Positions 46,382 to 57,368 of a stretch of DNA of 64,000 bases are shown here, piece by piece. Position 1 is the stretch's first letter; each line of letters begins with the position of its first letter. The notes under the pieces are model-generated. The model had not been told where the DNA came from, searched no databases, and worked only from the letters and a program-made list of their open reading frames with translations. Origin of the DNA: an uncultured Paracoccaceae bacterium (GTDB taxonomy: Bacteria > Pseudomonadota > Alphaproteobacteria > Rhodobacterales > Rhodobacteraceae). The stretch is from assembly GCA_947493145.1 (NCBI GenBank), contig CANLPZ010000001.1, positions 434,001 to 498,000 on the forward strand, in the 5' to 3' direction. A program made the position numbers and the translations under genes.

Positions 46382-47776
46382 TTACAAGTCTTCGACACAG
46401 GCAACGAAGTCATCACCACGTTTTTCAAAACTATCATATTGATCAAAGCTTGCGGCGGCAGGCGCGAGAAGCACTGTATCGCCCTCTTGCGCCGCTTCTG
46501 ATGCGGCTTTAACAGCAGCGCCCATCGTGGTGCAAACTTGCGCCTCAACACCGGTCAACTGCATCGCAAATTGCGCCGCTTCGCGCCCGATTACATACGC
46601 ACGTTTGACCGATCCGACATGTGCAAGCAATTCGTCCAAACCGCCGTCTTTTTGCAAACCACCGCAAATCCAATGTATGTTTTTGAAGGCTGCCAAGGCC
46701 TTTGCCGCGCTGTCCAAATTCGTGGCTTTGCTGTCGTTGACGAAGGTCACTCCACCCTTTTTAGCAATCGTCTGACTGCGATGCGGAAGGCCGCCAAAAC
46801 TGTGGAAAGCCTGTTCGATAACTTTCGGAGCAAGCCCCAACGCACGACAAACCGCATAGGCGGCACAGGCGTTTTGGTGGTTATGCGACCCAGGCAACCC
46901 ATCGATGGATCGCAGGTCGATTGACCCCACTTGGCGGCCTTTTCGGTATTCAGACAGAAACCCTTTGCGCGCAAATACGTTCCAACCTGATGAGGTTAGC
47001 TTTCGATCAACGGACATCCGAATGACACGATCATCAACTGCGCTTTCAGACAGTTGTCCGGCCAGATACTGCCCCTCTGCCTCGTCAACGCCAATAATGG
47101 CGCGGTCGGGTCCGCCTTCGGCAAACAAGCGTCGTTTCGCGGCAAAGTAGCCACCGAACCCAGCGTGGCGGTCCAAATGGTCAGGCGTTAAGTTGGTAAA
47201 GACTGCGATATCTGGCGTAAGCGCGCGTGCCAATTCCGTTTGGTAGCTAGAAAGTTCCAGCACGACAACTTCGCCATCAATTGCGGGATCGATGTCGAGA
47301 ACCCCACGTCCAATGTTTCCCGCCAATTGCGTCGGCCGACCCACATGTGTCAGGACATGGTGGATCAAAGCCGAGGTCGTCGATTTTCCGTTTGATCCTG
47401 TGACGGCCACCACCTTGGGCATCACATCAAAACTGCCCCAATCTGACTGCGCAAAACTGCGAAAGAAAAGCCCGATGTCATTGTCAACAGGCACGCCCGC
47501 ATCATATGCGGCCGCGATACAGCGGTTCGGTTCGGGGTAAAGATGCGGAATACCAGGTGATGTAATCAGCGCATCCAACATTTCCGCCACCGTCGATTTT
47601 GACAGGTCTTGACAGTCAAAACCTTCGGCTTCGGCGGCCTCTCGCGCCGCTGGATTGTCGTCCCATGGAACAACCTTTGCACCGCCTTCGCGCAGTGCAC
47701 GCGCTGTGGCCAAACCCGATCGCCCCAACCCCAAAACGCCAACGGTGCGGCCAGTATATCCAACGACAGGGATCAT
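46382..47776 (-). CDS. murD: UDP-N-acetylmuramoyl-L-alanine--D-glutamate ligase
   Basis: Adds D-Glu to UDP-MurNAc-L-Ala. 464 residues from ATG 47776 ([18 protein letters not shown]), which shares one base with the mraY stop (TGATG). ATP P-loop [28 protein letters not shown] (the carbamylated-lysine region lies after it) and [17 protein letters not shown], the C-terminal ligase motif. It is the last gene of the first half of the dcw cluster. Confidence 0.97.
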   Translation of the reverse strand: MIPVVGYTGRTVGVLGLGRSGLATARALREGGAKVVPWDDNPAAREAAEAEGFDCQDLSKSTVAEMLDALITSPGIPHLYPEPNRCIAAAYDAGVPVDNDIGLFFRSFAQSDWGSFDVMPKVVAVTGSNGKSTTSALIHHVLTHVGRPTQLAGNIGRGVLDIDPAIDGEVVVLELSSYQTELARALTPDIAVFTNLTPDHLDRHAGFGGYFAAKRRLFAEGGPDRAIIGVDEAEGQYLAGQLSESAVDDRVIRMSVDRKLTSSGWNVFARKGFLSEYRKGRQVGSIDLRSIDGLPGSHNHQNACAAYAVCRALGLAPKVIEQAFHSFGGLPHRSQTIAKKGGVTFVNDSKATNLDSAAKALAAFKNIHWICGGLQKDGGLDELLAHVGSVKRAYVIGREAAQFAMQLTGVEAQVCTTMGAAVKAASEAAQEGDTVLLAPAAASFDQYDSFEKRGDDFVACVEDL

Positions 47777-48858
47777 CAGCGAACTTTCAATGTGGCCAAA
47801 CCGATCATCGCAAGGATCAACGAAATGATCCAAAACCGGATTACAATCTGCGGTTCCGCCCAGCCTTTTTTCTCATAATGGTGGTGAATCGGCGCCATCA
47901 AGAACACGCGTTTTCCCGTCCGTTTGAAATAGAAAACTTGGATAATGACGCTCAACGCCTCGACCACGAACAACCCGCCAATAATCGCCAAAACGATTTC
48001 ATGTTTGGTTACAACGGCAATGGACCCCAATGCACCGCCCAAAGCCAGCGATCCTGTGTCGCCCATAAAGACAGCGGCCGGTGGCGCGTTGTACCATAAA
48101 AAGCCCAACCCCCCGCCAATGATCCCCATCGTAAAGACCAAAATTTCGCCCGATCCAGGGACATAGTGAACGTCAAGATATTCGGTGAAATCGACGCGAC
48201 CAACCGCATAGGCAATCACGCCAAAGGCCCCCGCCGCGATCATCACCGGCATAATCGCCAAACCATCAAGCCCGTCCGTGAGGTTCACAGCATTCGCCGC
48301 GCCAACAATCACGACGACCGCAAATGGGACAAACAGGTACCCCATGTTCAAAAGAACGTCTTTGAAAATCGGCATTGCAACCTTGTTTTGCAAAGCCTCT
48401 GGATGGAAATATGACGCCAGATATCCCGCGACCGCAGCGACCAAAAACCCAAGGACAAGGCGGACTTTGCCAGACACACCTGCAGTGTTTTGTTTTGACA
48501 CTTTGGCGTAATCATCTGCAAATCCAATCGCCGCAAATGACAGTGTGACAAACAGCACGATCCAAACAAACGGGTTGTCCAACCGCGCCCAAAGCAGTGT
48601 CGACACGACCAACGCCCCGACAATCAGCAATCCGCCCATTGTTGGTGTACCGGCCTTTACAAAATGCCCTTCTGGGCCGTCATCACGAATTGGTTGGCCC
48701 TTGCCTTGTTTCCGACGCAACACGTTGATCAACGGTTTTCCGAAGACAAATCCGAAAATCAATGCCGTTAAAAAGGCCCCGCCGGCGCGAAATGTGATGT
48801 AGCGAAAGAGGTTAAAGAAATCACCACCATCAGACAGCAGCGTGAGCCAATATAGCAT
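47776..48858 (-). CDS. mraY: Phospho-N-acetylmuramoyl-pentapeptide-transferase MraY
   Basis: Integral membrane enzyme making lipid I. 360 residues, about ten helices. Asp-rich [35 protein letters not shown] and the C-terminal [25 protein letters not shown]-type loop (APIHHHYE) are diagnostic. It starts 4 bp after the murF stop. Confidence 0.97.
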   Translation of the reverse strand: MLYWLTLLSDGGDFFNLFRYITFRAGGAFLTALIFGFVFGKPLINVLRRKQGKGQPIRDDGPEGHFVKAGTPTMGGLLIVGALVVSTLLWARLDNPFVWIVLFVTLSFAAIGFADDYAKVSKQNTAGVSGKVRLVLGFLVAAVAGYLASYFHPEALQNKVAMPIFKDVLLNMGYLFVPFAVVVIVGAANAVNLTDGLDGLAIMPVMIAAGAFGVIAYAVGRVDFTEYLDVHYVPGSGEILVFTMGIIGGGLGFLWYNAPPAAVFMGDTGSLALGGALGSIAVVTKHEIVLAIIGGLFVVEALSVIIQVFYFKRTGKRVFLMAPIHHHYEKKGWAEPQIVIRFWIISLILAMIGLATLKVR

Positions 48859-48862
48859 AGAG

Positions 48863-50305
48863 TTAGTCCTCGTCGTTTAGGGAGACCGGATGCCCGATTT
48901 TGCGCAGTGCGTCAACAAAGAGGCTGATTTTGCTGCCCTTTGATCCTTTGACCAAAACAACATCCCCTGCATCAATCAAACGATGAGCAAGTGATGCCAT
49001 TTCAGACGCGGTTTCCGTCCATTCGCCACGCAAATGTTCTGGCAATACATCGTACAGCGCTTTCATCCGTGGGCCAGAACAGTGCACAAGCGACAATGTT
49101 TGCAGGTGTTCATTGTTTGCCAACCCCGCGTGCTCGTCCATTTCGTCATCACCCAGTTCCAACATATCCCCCAAAACCGCAATGCGGCGTCCGTTGGACA
49201 CGCGTCCAACGTTGTCTTCGGGTGTGGATACGGCCAAAACTTCTAAGGCGGCCGTCATAGAGGTCGGGTTTGCGTTAAACGCATCATCAATCAGATCAAA
49301 CGTCAGATGGGTGACGGCGGGGTCCAACGACAACCGTTCCCGTGTGCCGCGCCCCGATGGTGGCACCCAATGCACCAAGTCCAAGGCAGCACGTGTTGGA
49401 TCGGCACCGAGTGCCTCGCTTGCTGCCAGCACAGCCAATGCATTCATCGCGAAATGCCGACCGGCCGTCGATAATTTAAACAATACATCGCCCAATTCGG
49501 GCATCGTCGCGGTTATGATTGTCTTGTCGTCCGCCAATTTAACGGTGTTCAAACAAAAGTCGCTGTTTTGCGTTCCAAAAGACACAGCCCGACCCGCCTT
49601 CGCCGCGTGGGAATTCACAATATCCAAACAAGAGGCCGGAATGTCGCCGTTAAAAATGGCAGTCCCACCATCCAAAAGACCGTCAAAAATCGCGGCTTTT
49701 TCCGTGGCGATTCCATCTAAGTTTTCAAAGGCTTCCATATGTGCAGCGGCAACAGTGGTAATAACTGCGACATGAGGTTGCGCCATTTTCGCAAGCGGAG
49801 AGATTTCGCCAGGATTGCTCATCCCGATTTCGATAACGGCAAATTCCGTGTCCTTGGGCATCCGCGCCAATGTCAACGGAACACCCCAATGGTTGTTATA
49901 GCTGGCGACAGCGGCGTGCGTGCGGCCCTGACGTTCAAGAACCGTACGCATCATTTCTTTGGTCGATGTTTTCCCAACGGACCCCGTGATTGCCACGACT
50001 TTGGCATTCGTACGCGCGCGCGCGGCACGACCAAGGTCTTCTAACCCTTTCAAAACATCATCAACAATCAATAATGGTGCGTCATCTTCAACACCATCTG
50101 GAATCCGATTGACCAACGCCGCACTTGCGCCAGCATCCAACGCTTGCGCCACAAAATCATGTGCATCACGCGCCGCTTTTAACGCAACAAACAGATCTCC
50201 GTCTTGGATCGTGCGCGTGTCAATGGACACGCCATTTACGGACCAATTCCCAATGGCTCTGCCGCCTGTTGCGGCCTCTGCCTCTTTTGCGGTCCAAAGG
50301 GTCAT
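48863..50305 (-). CDS. murF: UDP-MurNAc-tripeptide--D-Ala-D-Ala ligase
   Basis: Adds the D-Ala-D-Ala dipeptide. 480 residues. ATP site [38 protein letters not shown], and [18 protein letters not shown], the C-terminal motif. Its ATG overlaps the murE stop by 4 nt (ATGA). Confidence 0.96.
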   Translation of the reverse strand: MTLWTAKEAEAATGGRAIGNWSVNGVSIDTRTIQDGDLFVALKAARDAHDFVAQALDAGASAALVNRIPDGVEDDAPLLIVDDVLKGLEDLGRAARARTNAKVVAITGSVGKTSTKEMMRTVLERQGRTHAAVASYNNHWGVPLTLARMPKDTEFAVIEIGMSNPGEISPLAKMAQPHVAVITTVAAAHMEAFENLDGIATEKAAIFDGLLDGGTAIFNGDIPASCLDIVNSHAAKAGRAVSFGTQNSDFCLNTVKLADDKTIITATMPELGDVLFKLSTAGRHFAMNALAVLAASEALGADPTRAALDLVHWVPPSGRGTRERLSLDPAVTHLTFDLIDDAFNANPTSMTAALEVLAVSTPEDNVGRVSNGRRIAVLGDMLELGDDEMDEHAGLANNEHLQTLSLVHCSGPRMKALYDVLPEHLRGEWTETASEMASLAHRLIDAGDVVLVKGSKGSKISLFVDALRKIGHPVSLNDED

Positions 50306-51789
50306 ACGACTTTCCCATCCAATGCGGCCACAGCAACGCTGGCCTGTTCGACATCGTCAAAGGGCAAAATATCCGAGCCAACGATCTGACCCGTTTCATG
50401 CCCCTTACCCGCGATCAACAGCGCATCCCCAGGGCCAAGAGCATCAACACCGCGCAAAATCGCCTCGGCGCGGTCGGCGACTTCGGTCGCATTTGGTGCG
50501 CCGTCCAATACAGCGCGGCGGATAACGGCGGGGTCTTCGCTGCGTGGGTTGTCGTCGGTCACGATCACCATATCTGCATGTTCCGCTGCGGCGGCCCCCA
50601 TAAGGGGGCGTTTTGTTGTGTCGCGATCGCCACCTGCGCCAACGATGGCAATCAAGCGGCCCATAACATGGGGGCGCATCGCCTTTAGCGCGGTGGAAAC
50701 AGCGTCGGGCGTGTGGGCATAGTCGACAAAAACTGCGGCACCGTTGTCGCGTGTTGCCGCCAATTCCATACGGCCACGGACCGTACCAAGATGTTCCAAT
50801 GTATCAAAAACTGTGTTTGGGTCCTCGCCCGCGGCGATCACCAAACCGGCAGCAAGCAAAACATTGTCCGCCTGAAACCCACCGATTAACGACAACCGCG
50901 TTTTGTATGGCCGATCGTCGAATTCAAACAAAATATCTTGTCCGGTGCCGTCAAACCGCTGCGCCATCAACCGCAAATCAGCCCCAAGTACGCGACCGAC
51001 GGTTAGAATATTCTGGCCCCGGCTTTGCGCAACATCGACCATATCTGCGCCCTTGGGGTCGTCAATGTTGATCACAGCTGTTCCCTCTTCAGGTAACACG
51101 CGACCAAATAGACCTGATTTGGCGTCGAAATACTCGTCGAAGGTTTCGTGGTAATCGAGGTGATCTTGGGTGAAATTGGTAAAACCGGCTGCGGACAATC
51201 TGACACCATCCATGCGGCGTTGTTCCAAACCGTGTGACGAGGCCTCCATCGCGGCGTGCGTGACACCGGCGGCGGCCATTTCCGCCAAAACCGCATGCAA
51301 TGTAATCGGCTCGGGCGTGGTATGTCCCAAAGGTGCAGAAAACGCGCCCTCGACACCTGTGGTGCCCAAATTCACGGCGGCATACCCCATTTCGGCCCAA
51401 ATATTACGAACAAACGTCGCGACGGAGGTTTTCCCGTTGGTGCCGGTTGTTGCCACCATTGTCGCAGGTTGCGCAGCATAAAAAAGGGCGGCCGCAAAGG
51501 ACAACGCTTGGCGTGGATCTTGAGCAATGACAACGGGGGTATTGTTGGCGTGCAAAACATCGCGCGCCATTTCCGCGCCCTCAGCATCGGTCAACACCGC
51601 CGCTGCGCCACGGTCCAACGCGCTTTCAATAAATTTTGCGCCATGAAAATGGCTACCGGGAAGCGCGGCAAATAGCATGCCGTCCTTTACAGATCGACTG
51701 TCTACGGACAAACCGGTGATCACGCAATTCACACCCGATGTTGCCGTTAATCCCAGTGACAAAAGCGTCGTATTCTGCGTCGACGTCAT
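50302..51789 (-). CDS. murE: UDP-MurNAc-L-Ala-D-Glu--meso-diaminopimelate ligase
   Basis: Third Mur ligase. 495 residues. P-loop ATTGTNGKTSVATFVRN, the ASSHGLEQRRMDGV motif, DYAHTPDAVSTALKAMRP, and the DDNPRSEDPAVIRR stretch, whose DNPR is the diaminopimelate-specificity signature; this predicts DAP-type peptidoglycan. It follows ftsI by 14 bp. Confidence 0.97.
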   Translation of the reverse strand: MTSTQNTTLLSLGLTATSGVNCVITGLSVDSRSVKDGMLFAALPGSHFHGAKFIESALDRGAAAVLTDAEGAEMARDVLHANNTPVVIAQDPRQALSFAAALFYAAQPATMVATTGTNGKTSVATFVRNIWAEMGYAAVNLGTTGVEGAFSAPLGHTTPEPITLHAVLAEMAAAGVTHAAMEASSHGLEQRRMDGVRLSAAGFTNFTQDHLDYHETFDEYFDAKSGLFGRVLPEEGTAVINIDDPKGADMVDVAQSRGQNILTVGRVLGADLRLMAQRFDGTGQDILFEFDDRPYKTRLSLIGGFQADNVLLAAGLVIAAGEDPNTVFDTLEHLGTVRGRMELAATRDNGAAVFVDYAHTPDAVSTALKAMRPHVMGRLIAIVGAGGDRDTTKRPLMGAAAAEHADMVIVTDDNPRSEDPAVIRRAVLDGAPNATEVADRAEAILRGVDALGPGDALLIAGKGHETGQIVGSDILPFDDVEQASVAVAALDGKVV

Positions 51790-51803
51790 GCTCTACACCC
51801 CAT

Positions 51804-53588
51804 TTAGTTTGAGGTCAGTGTTACACCTGTTAACGGCCCAGTTTCAACATCTGGACGCAACCCAAGTAGCGGCGCGACACGACGTACTAATTCGGCCGCC
51901 ACAGGAACCGCAGTCCAACCTGCGGTTCGGCGCGGTTCGGACCCTGAGGTTTCAACCGGTTCATCCAAGGTAACGATCAACACGTATTTCGGGTTATTTG
52001 CGGGGAAGACACTGGCAAATGTGGCGATAACTTTGTCATCATAATACCCACCACCGCGTTCTTTTGGTTTATCCGCTGTACCCGTTTTTCCGCCTACATG
52101 ATAACCTGGAACTTCGCCAAAGCTTGCCGTGCCTTCTGTTACAACCTTGCGCAACATGGCACGCGACTGTGCCGAAGTTTGTTCAGACACAACGCGCGGA
52201 CCGTTTTGTGGACCCTTTTGTTTCAACAATGTAGGCTGAATTCGGGTGCCACCGTTCAGGACCGACGCATAGCCTGCCGCCAAGTGCAGTGGCGACGTCG
52301 AAATCCCATGGCCGTAGGAAATCGTCATCGTCGACAATTCGGACCAGTTTTTCGGCAACAAGGGCTTACCACCTTTTGCTTCGAGAATTTCAAATGGCGT
52401 CGGCTCGAAAAATCCAAGATCTTTCAAAAACTCCTGCTGTCGTTTCGCCCCGATCTGAAGCGCAACACGTGCTGTCCCAACGTTCGACGATTTAACAATC
52501 ACCTTAGTCGCCGACAATGTCGGGCCATAATTGCGAAAATCACGTATTTTGAATTTACCCCATTTCATTGGGCTGGTTGTGTCGATGTCGGTGTTCGGGT
52601 TGATCAACCGCAAATCCAACGCCTGCGCGACCGTGAAAATTTTGAATGTCGAACCAAGTTCATAGACGCCTTGTACAGCACGGTTAAACAATGGGCTGTC
52701 TGATGCATCGCCTTGCGTCAAAGCGCGCGGGCGGTTGTTTGGATCAAAGTCGGGAAGCGACGCGATCGAAATGACCTCGCCTGTGTAAACATCCATCAAA
52801 ACAGCCGCGGCGCCTTTGGCGTTCATCAATTTCATTCCGCCGTACAAAACCTGCTCGGTCGCCGCTTGGATGGTGGTGTCAATCGACAGCTCTAATGGCG
52901 CGCCTTCTGTTGCCGGATCGCGCAAATACGTATCGAAATATTTTTCGACGCCGGCGACACCAATGACTTCGGCACTGGACACGCCTTCGCGGCCAAAGCT
53001 GGCGCCACCCAGTATATGGGCCGCCATCCGACCATTGGGATACAGCCGCATTTCACGTGGGCCAAACAAAAGCCCAGGATCACCGATATCGTGAACCAAC
53101 TGTTTTTGCTCGGGGCTTAATTTCTTTTTGATCCACAGAAACTTACGCTTGCCTGTGAAATCTTCGTACAGCTCGTCCGCGTCCAAATCTGGGAATATCG
53201 CCGCGAGTTTTTCCGCCGCGCCTTTTTTGTCGATCATATGCGGCGGCTGTGCATAAAGTGCATGGGTTTCCAAATTGGTCGCCAAGATACGCCCGTTGCG
53301 ATCAACGATATCCGCACGTTGCGCGATGATCGAAGCACCAGACGCAGCAGACCGCGGCTCAACGGCTTCCGATCCGGCAAGCATGCCCATACGCGCACCA
53401 ACAACGGCAAAAGCGCAGAAAAACATGACCCCCATTATCAACAAGCGGCCCTCGGCACGCGAGCGCGCTTTGTCACGCATTTGTTCATGGCGCAGACGAA
53501 TGTTTTCACGTTCAATGGCCTGCGGATTTTCACCTTTTTCGCGGGCGGATAGGACACGCGCAAGTGGGCGTAACGGTGTTCGGATCAT
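51804..53588 (-). CDS. ftsI: Peptidoglycan transpeptidase FtsI (PBP3)
   Basis: Septum-specific class B penicillin-binding protein. 594 residues. One membrane helix near 50-70 ([21 protein letters not shown]), then the pedestal and transpeptidase domains: catalytic SxxK in [11 protein letters not shown] in [11 protein letters not shown], and KTG in [11 protein letters not shown]. The start overlaps the ftsL stop by 4 nt (ATGA). Confidence 0.97.
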   Translation of the reverse strand: MIRTPLRPLARVLSAREKGENPQAIERENIRLRHEQMRDKARSRAEGRLLIMGVMFFCAFAVVGARMGMLAGSEAVEPRSAASGASIIAQRADIVDRNGRILATNLETHALYAQPPHMIDKKGAAEKLAAIFPDLDADELYEDFTGKRKFLWIKKKLSPEQKQLVHDIGDPGLLFGPREMRLYPNGRMAAHILGGASFGREGVSSAEVIGVAGVEKYFDTYLRDPATEGAPLELSIDTTIQAATEQVLYGGMKLMNAKGAAAVLMDVYTGEVISIASLPDFDPNNRPRALTQGDASDSPLFNRAVQGVYELGSTFKIFTVAQALDLRLINPNTDIDTTSPMKWGKFKIRDFRNYGPTLSATKVIVKSSNVGTARVALQIGAKRQQEFLKDLGFFEPTPFEILEAKGGKPLLPKNWSELSTMTISYGHGISTSPLHLAAGYASVLNGGTRIQPTLLKQKGPQNGPRVVSEQTSAQSRAMLRKVVTEGTASFGEVPGYHVGGKTGTADKPKERGGGYYDDKVIATFASVFPANNPKYVLIVTLDEPVETSGSEPRRTAGWTAVPVAAELVRRVAPLLGLRPDVETGPLTGVTLTSN

Positions 53589-53935
53589 TGGTCTGCCCCC
53601 ACGGATTGCGCTGAAATTTCAACAGCATCTAAGTAATCCAACTCTGGTTCGGCTGGGTATGCGACCTGATCAATGCGAACGAATTGTTCTGGTTCCAGCG
53701 GCAACAACCCAAGGCGATCAAAATTGATGTCTGCCAACTCGCGCAACCGGTCAGGGCGATTCAAATACGCCCATTCCGCACGCAGAACACCCAGCCGCGC
53801 CCGTTGTTGACCGATTTCCCGATGCAGTTGTTTAACCTCTGACAAGGCAGATTGCGTTTTATAGTTTTCTTGATAGGCCCAAAAGGCCAGCCCAATTACA
53901 GCCAAGGCGCTGAAAATAAACAAAAACGTACGCAT
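53585..53935 (-). CDS. ftsL: Cell division protein FtsL
   Basis: 116-residue bitopic divisome protein: hydrophobic helix at residues 2-20 ([18 protein letters not shown]), then a periplasmic coiled coil ([36 protein letters not shown]), typical of FtsL/FtsB. Sequence conservation is low; the call rests on size, topology and place between rsmH and ftsI. Confidence 0.9.
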   Translation of the reverse strand: MRTFLFIFSALAVIGLAFWAYQENYKTQSALSEVKQLHREIGQQRARLGVLRAEWAYLNRPDRLRELADINFDRLGLLPLEPEQFVRIDQVAYPAEPELDYLDAVEISAQSVGADQ

Positions 53936-53937
53936 AA

Positions 53938-54939
53938 CTACCTCGATACCCGATGCTTTGTCAGGATTGGCATCCCGATCTTTTTTCGATCCACAGGTGC
54001 CGCAGCTGCGTCGGTGCGCTGCGCAACGCGTAATTTCGCCGAACGCGATCGTGGATTTTCTTCTAATTCTTGCGCGTCTGGGCCAACGGCCTTTCGCGAT
54101 TTTTGTGTGAACGCGGGTGCCTCACGTTCCAATTGCGGCGCATAACGATTGGCGTTTGCTTCGCCCCCTGCCCGCGCCTGCAAAAACCGTTTTGTCATTC
54201 GGTCCTCGACGGAATGAAACGTCACGACCGCAAGATATCCTTCGGGCGCCAAAGCGCGCTCGGCCGCCTCAAGTCCCGCAACCAATTCGCCGTATTCATC
54301 ATTCACCGCGATCCGAATAGCCTGAAATGTTCGCGTTGCAGGGTGGCTTTGGTTCGGTTTTGGACGTGGCAAACAGCCAGACACCAAATCCGCCAATTGC
54401 AAAGTGGTTTCAATTGGCGCAATTGCGCGTGCTTTTACAATCGCCTTGGCAATCCGCCGCGATGCACGTTCTTCGCCATATTGATAAATAATATCTGCTA
54501 AATCTGCTTCGGCCGCTTCGTTCACGATGTCTGCCGCAGATGTCCCTGACTGGCTCATCCGCATATCCAGCGGACCGTCATTCATAAATGAAAACCCACG
54601 ATCCGCCTGATCCAATTGCATCGACGACACGCCAAGATCCAAGACAACGCCATCAAGGTCAGCCCCATAATCATCAAGCTTAGAAAATGTACCCTGCACC
54701 ATGTGTAACCGGTCGCCATACGAACCCGCCCATGATTTTGCCATTTCGAACACCATCGGATCACGGTCCACCGCGATGACCTTATCCGCGCCAGCATCAA
54801 GCAAAGCGCGCGTATACCCACCGGCACCGAAGGTTCCATCCAACCAAACACCACGAACAGGCGCGACGGCCGACAAAATTGGGCGTATCAATACTGGAAT
54901 ATGCGGGGCAGTCTGGGGTGATGTGGCCGCAGCAGCCAT
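53938..54939 (-). CDS. rsmH: 16S rRNA (cytosine(1402)-N4)-methyltransferase
   Basis: SAM-dependent methyltransferase (MraW). 333 residues. [13 protein letters not shown], the SAM loop [37 protein letters not shown] and the catalytic-region [17 protein letters not shown] are conserved. It starts 3 bp after mraZ. Confidence 0.97.
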   Translation of the reverse strand: MAAAATSPQTAPHIPVLIRPILSAVAPVRGVWLDGTFGAGGYTRALLDAGADKVIAVDRDPMVFEMAKSWAGSYGDRLHMVQGTFSKLDDYGADLDGVVLDLGVSSMQLDQADRGFSFMNDGPLDMRMSQSGTSAADIVNEAAEADLADIIYQYGEERASRRIAKAIVKARAIAPIETTLQLADLVSGCLPRPKPNQSHPATRTFQAIRIAVNDEYGELVAGLEAAERALAPEGYLAVVTFHSVEDRMTKRFLQARAGGEANANRYAPQLEREAPAFTQKSRKAVGPDAQELEENPRSRSAKLRVAQRTDAAAAPVDRKKIGMPILTKHRVSR

Positions 54940-54942
54940 AAC

Positions 54943-55446
54943 TTAGTCCCCCTTAGCACCGTCCAAGAACGCCAGCGGATCAAAATCTTCTGGCAATTCG
55001 TCGAGCCATTCTTCTGTTTTCGACAGCTCTTCGGCCTCATAGGTTTCAGGCTTCCAAATCTGGAACGTGTCACCCGCGGCGATAAAGAACGCTTCTTTAT
55101 CTAGGTCGATTTTGGTGCGCAGTTTAGCCGGCATCACAATACGGCCGGTTTCATCAACAATTGTTGGAAACGACTGACCATGGAACAAACGTTGCAAATA
55201 TTTACGCTCAACCGATCCACGTGGGAGCGCATCAATCTTGTCATCAACCTCGTTGATCGCATCGATTGTATAGCATTCTAGGAACTGACGGCGGTGATCG
55301 CCATATACAATAACCAGTTCAGGGTTCAGACCTTCGGTGTAATTCGGATCACCGGCCTCCAGCACACGGCGAAAAGAGGCCGGAATGCTCATCCGTCCCT
55401 TTGCATCCACCTTCTGGTGGTATTCGCCTCTGAACCGTTTGGCCAC
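54943..55446 (-). CDS. mraZ: Transcriptional regulator MraZ (GTG start)
   Basis: Regulator of the dcw cluster. 167 residues from GTG 55446 (VAKRFRGEYHQKVDAKGR). This start is chosen because MraZ proteins begin at this point and AAGGA/AGAGG precede it, even though the frame stays open upstream to an ATG at 55572. Two AbrB-like halves: DAKGRMSIPASFR and DETGRIVMPAKLR. The C-terminal 35 residues are an acidic tail. Usually it binds TGGG-type repeats in its own promoter. Confidence 0.92.
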   Translation of the reverse strand: MAKRFRGEYHQKVDAKGRMSIPASFRRVLEAGDPNYTEGLNPELVIVYGDHRRQFLECYTIDAINEVDDKIDALPRGSVERKYLQRLFHGQSFPTIVDETGRIVMPAKLRTKIDLDKEAFFIAAGDTFQIWKPETYEAEELSKTEEWLDELPEDFDPLAFLDGAKGD

Positions 55447-55499
55447 GCCTCTATGGTCCTTCTCAATTTCGCCCCATTTCGGGGCCTTAAAATGGATGC

Positions 55500-55533
55500 G
55501 GCGGATTGTTCTGCTGCCACTGAACAATCCGCC
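55500..55533 (-). promoter_or_regulatory. 12-bp perfect hairpin in mraZ leader
   Basis: Arms GGCGGATTGTTC and GAACAATCCGCC around a 10-nt loop, 54 nt upstream of the mraZ GTG. If the dcw transcript starts further upstream this will fold in the mRNA leader. There is no T-tract, so a plain terminator is unlikely. Confidence 0.55.
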
Positions 55534-55887
55534 GTCCATGTCCCTCGCGGGATAACCAGCTGCGCGCGCCACCTGGGGGGATGTCTGCTCGCTCGCGCGC
55601 CGGATCTAGTATTCGAAAGTGCGGGTGCCTGTATGAAACCTACGTTTTCTTTTCGCCGTTGGGGTTCTTTGTGCCCCTTATTCGTTGTCCGCTCTTCCGA
55701 TGCACAAAGGGATGCCATGGGAAATTATGGTAATCAAGAGAAATTTTGGGAAATTCGCACTATATGTTGTTCAAGCACACCCCGAAAATCAATGTATAGC
55801 GCGAGAATTTGCCCAAATTGCGCCACAATTAGAGAAGGCAAACACAACAGACACTAGATATAGTAACGACCAATCAATTTGAAAACG

Positions 55888-55902
55888 TCCCACAATTTCC
55901 CA
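55888..55902 (-). promoter_or_regulatory. Candidate MraZ box
   Basis: On the minus strand TGGGAAATTGTGGGA gives two TGGGA units with 10-bp spacing, the spacing known for MraZ operator repeats. It lies about 440 bp upstream of mraZ, further than usual. Two more TGGGAAATT copies occur on the other strand at 55718 and 55747. Inference only. Confidence 0.35.
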
Positions 55903-55964
55903 AAAAACTTTCAGATTTTTCAAAGTTCCGTCAATTCTCGATCAAAAACGGAGCCCTAAACACG

Positions 55965-55991
55965 AAAAAGACCCGCCAAAAAGCGAGTCTT
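55965..55991 (-). terminator. Intrinsic terminator of mrp
   Basis: On the minus strand AAGACTCGC pairs with GCGGGTCTT (9 bp with one G-U) around a 6-nt loop, followed by T5. It lies about 80 bp past the mrp stop. Confidence 0.7.
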
Positions 55992-56068
55992 TAACTTTGA
56001 TTCGTCACTCGATCAGATCAAGCCCATGATTTCCCATCGTGGGTCCCATCGTTTCCCATTTGGGTATT

Positions 56069-57142
56069 TTAGGCCATACCACCCTGAACCAAACGATCCG
56101 CCAATTGAGCATAGGCCTGTGCGATTGCCCCGTCACCCGCAGCGATGGGTGTTCCACTGTCCCCCGCAACCCGAACATCCAAATCCAAAGGCAATGCGCC
56201 AAGAAACGGCACGCCGATTTGCTCCGCCTCCTTTGCAACCCCGCCATGTCCAAAAATATGCGCCTCGTGCCCACAGTTCGGGCAAACATACATCGACATA
56301 TTTTCGATCAATCCTAAAACAGGTGTTTTCAGCGTCTTGAACATATCCAATGCTTTGCGCGCATCCAGCAGCGCGACATCTTGCGGCGTGGAAACAACGA
56401 TTGCGCCCGTCATATGCGTTTTTTGGCACAACGTAAGCTGCACATCACCCGTCCCAGGCGGCAAATCGACGATCAGTACGTCCAATTCGCCCCATTCCAC
56501 CTGCCCTAACATTTGCTGCAAGGCCCCCATCAACATTGGACCACGCCAAACAACAGCTTTGTCCGGATCAACCATTAACCCGATCGACATCATTGTGACC
56601 CCATGCGCATGCAACGGGATGATCTTTTTGCCATCTGGCGATGACGGTCGTTTGGAAACGCCCATCATACGTGGTTGTGACGGGCCATAGATATCTGCAT
56701 CCAACAATCCAACCTTTCGGCCCTGCTTTGCCAGCGCGACGGCAAGGTTTGACGAAACAGTGGATTTCCCAACTCCCCCCTTGCCCGATGCAATTGCAAG
56801 GATGCGATCAACGCCCGCAACCTTTTCTGGACCGGCTTGAGGTTTCGGGTGACCACCTACTTTTAAACTAGGCGGTTGTTTGGGCGCAGCGGCGGGGCCA
56901 TGCGCTGTTAGCATGGCTGTCACCGATGTGACGCCATCAAGCTTGCCAACGGCCGTTTCCGCAGCAACGCGCAACGGTTCCATTTTTCGGGCATCTTCAG
57001 GCGTTGCTGCCTCGATCACAAAGCTAACCTTTGCACCGTCAACCATGACCGCCCGCACCATATCACGCGAGACAAGATTCCCGCCCGTTGGCAATGAAAG
57101 CTTTTCCAAAACGGTTTCAATAGCTTCTTTGGTTACTGGCAT
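56069..57142 (-). CDS. mrp: Mrp/ApbC-type iron-sulfur cluster carrier ATPase
   Basis: 357-residue P-loop ATPase that carries 4Fe-4S clusters to apoproteins. N-terminal MIP18-like (DUF59) domain at about 1-85, a Pro-rich linker, then the MinD-like domain with deviant Walker [10 protein letters not shown] at 120-128. Cluster cysteines C287 and C290 are in VCPNCGHE. The start is ATG 57142. Close to apbC in enterobacteria. Confidence 0.95.
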   Translation of the reverse strand: MPVTKEAIETVLEKLSLPTGGNLVSRDMVRAVMVDGAKVSFVIEAATPEDARKMEPLRVAAETAVGKLDGVTSVTAMLTAHGPAAAPKQPPSLKVGGHPKPQAGPEKVAGVDRILAIASGKGGVGKSTVSSNLAVALAKQGRKVGLLDADIYGPSQPRMMGVSKRPSSPDGKKIIPLHAHGVTMMSIGLMVDPDKAVVWRGPMLMGALQQMLGQVEWGELDVLIVDLPPGTGDVQLTLCQKTHMTGAIVVSTPQDVALLDARKALDMFKTLKTPVLGLIENMSMYVCPNCGHEAHIFGHGGVAKEAEQIGVPFLGALPLDLDVRVAGDSGTPIAAGDGAIAQAYAQLADRLVQGGMA

Positions 57143-57243
57143 CGTCGCCCCCTTGTCGTTCTGACACCTTAGTTGTCTTGATTAACGACAACTGCAAGCC
57201 CCAATGCCTATTTATAATACAGTTTCATGACAAAGGTCAGAAA

Positions 57244-57308
57244 GACTTATGCATTTTCTGCATAGCGGCAATGCTCATTCGACGAGTTGTGCATACGCAG
57301 CATAAGTC
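57244..57308. promoter_or_regulatory. Nested inverted repeats upstream of DUF1127 gene
   Basis: GACTTATGC at 57244-57252 and GCATAAGTC at 57300-57308 form a perfect 9-bp inverted repeat 47 bp apart. Within it TATGCA/TGCATA (57248-57253, 57259-57264) form a closer dyad, and TGCATA recurs at 57290-57295. Upstream, TATAAT at 57213 could be a -10 element but no matching -35 was found. Candidate operator region for the DUF1127/RNA unit. Confidence 0.4.
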
Positions 57309-57368
57309 CTAAATCCTTGTTCATGAGGCGCGACAATCCGGTCTCGCTACATGACGAAGGAAATGAAA

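Larger units (their letters stand above)
55447..56068. other. Intergenic region: mraZ leader and promoter, mrp 3' end
   Basis: About 620 bp. It should contain the dcw promoter. Visible elements (listed separately) are a 12-bp hairpin at 55500-55533, TGGGAAATT repeats at 55718, 55747 and 55894-55902, and the mrp terminator at 55965-55991. A small GCCCC/GGGGC hairpin at 55471-55485 lies just upstream of mraZ. No convincing gene is present; conserved RNase P RNA elements were looked for and not found. Confidence 0.6.

Noticed and set aside
55447-55572. Upstream ATG at 55572 as mraZ start
   Set aside because: It would add 42 residues not typical of MraZ and would place the leader hairpin in coding sequence; GTG 55446 matches the family N-terminus.
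55447-55720. Structured GC-rich stretch upstream of mraZ considered as RNase P RNA (rnpB)
   Set aside because: The conserved GAGGAAAGTCC-type and ACAGAA/GGCTTAT-type elements are absent on both strands.
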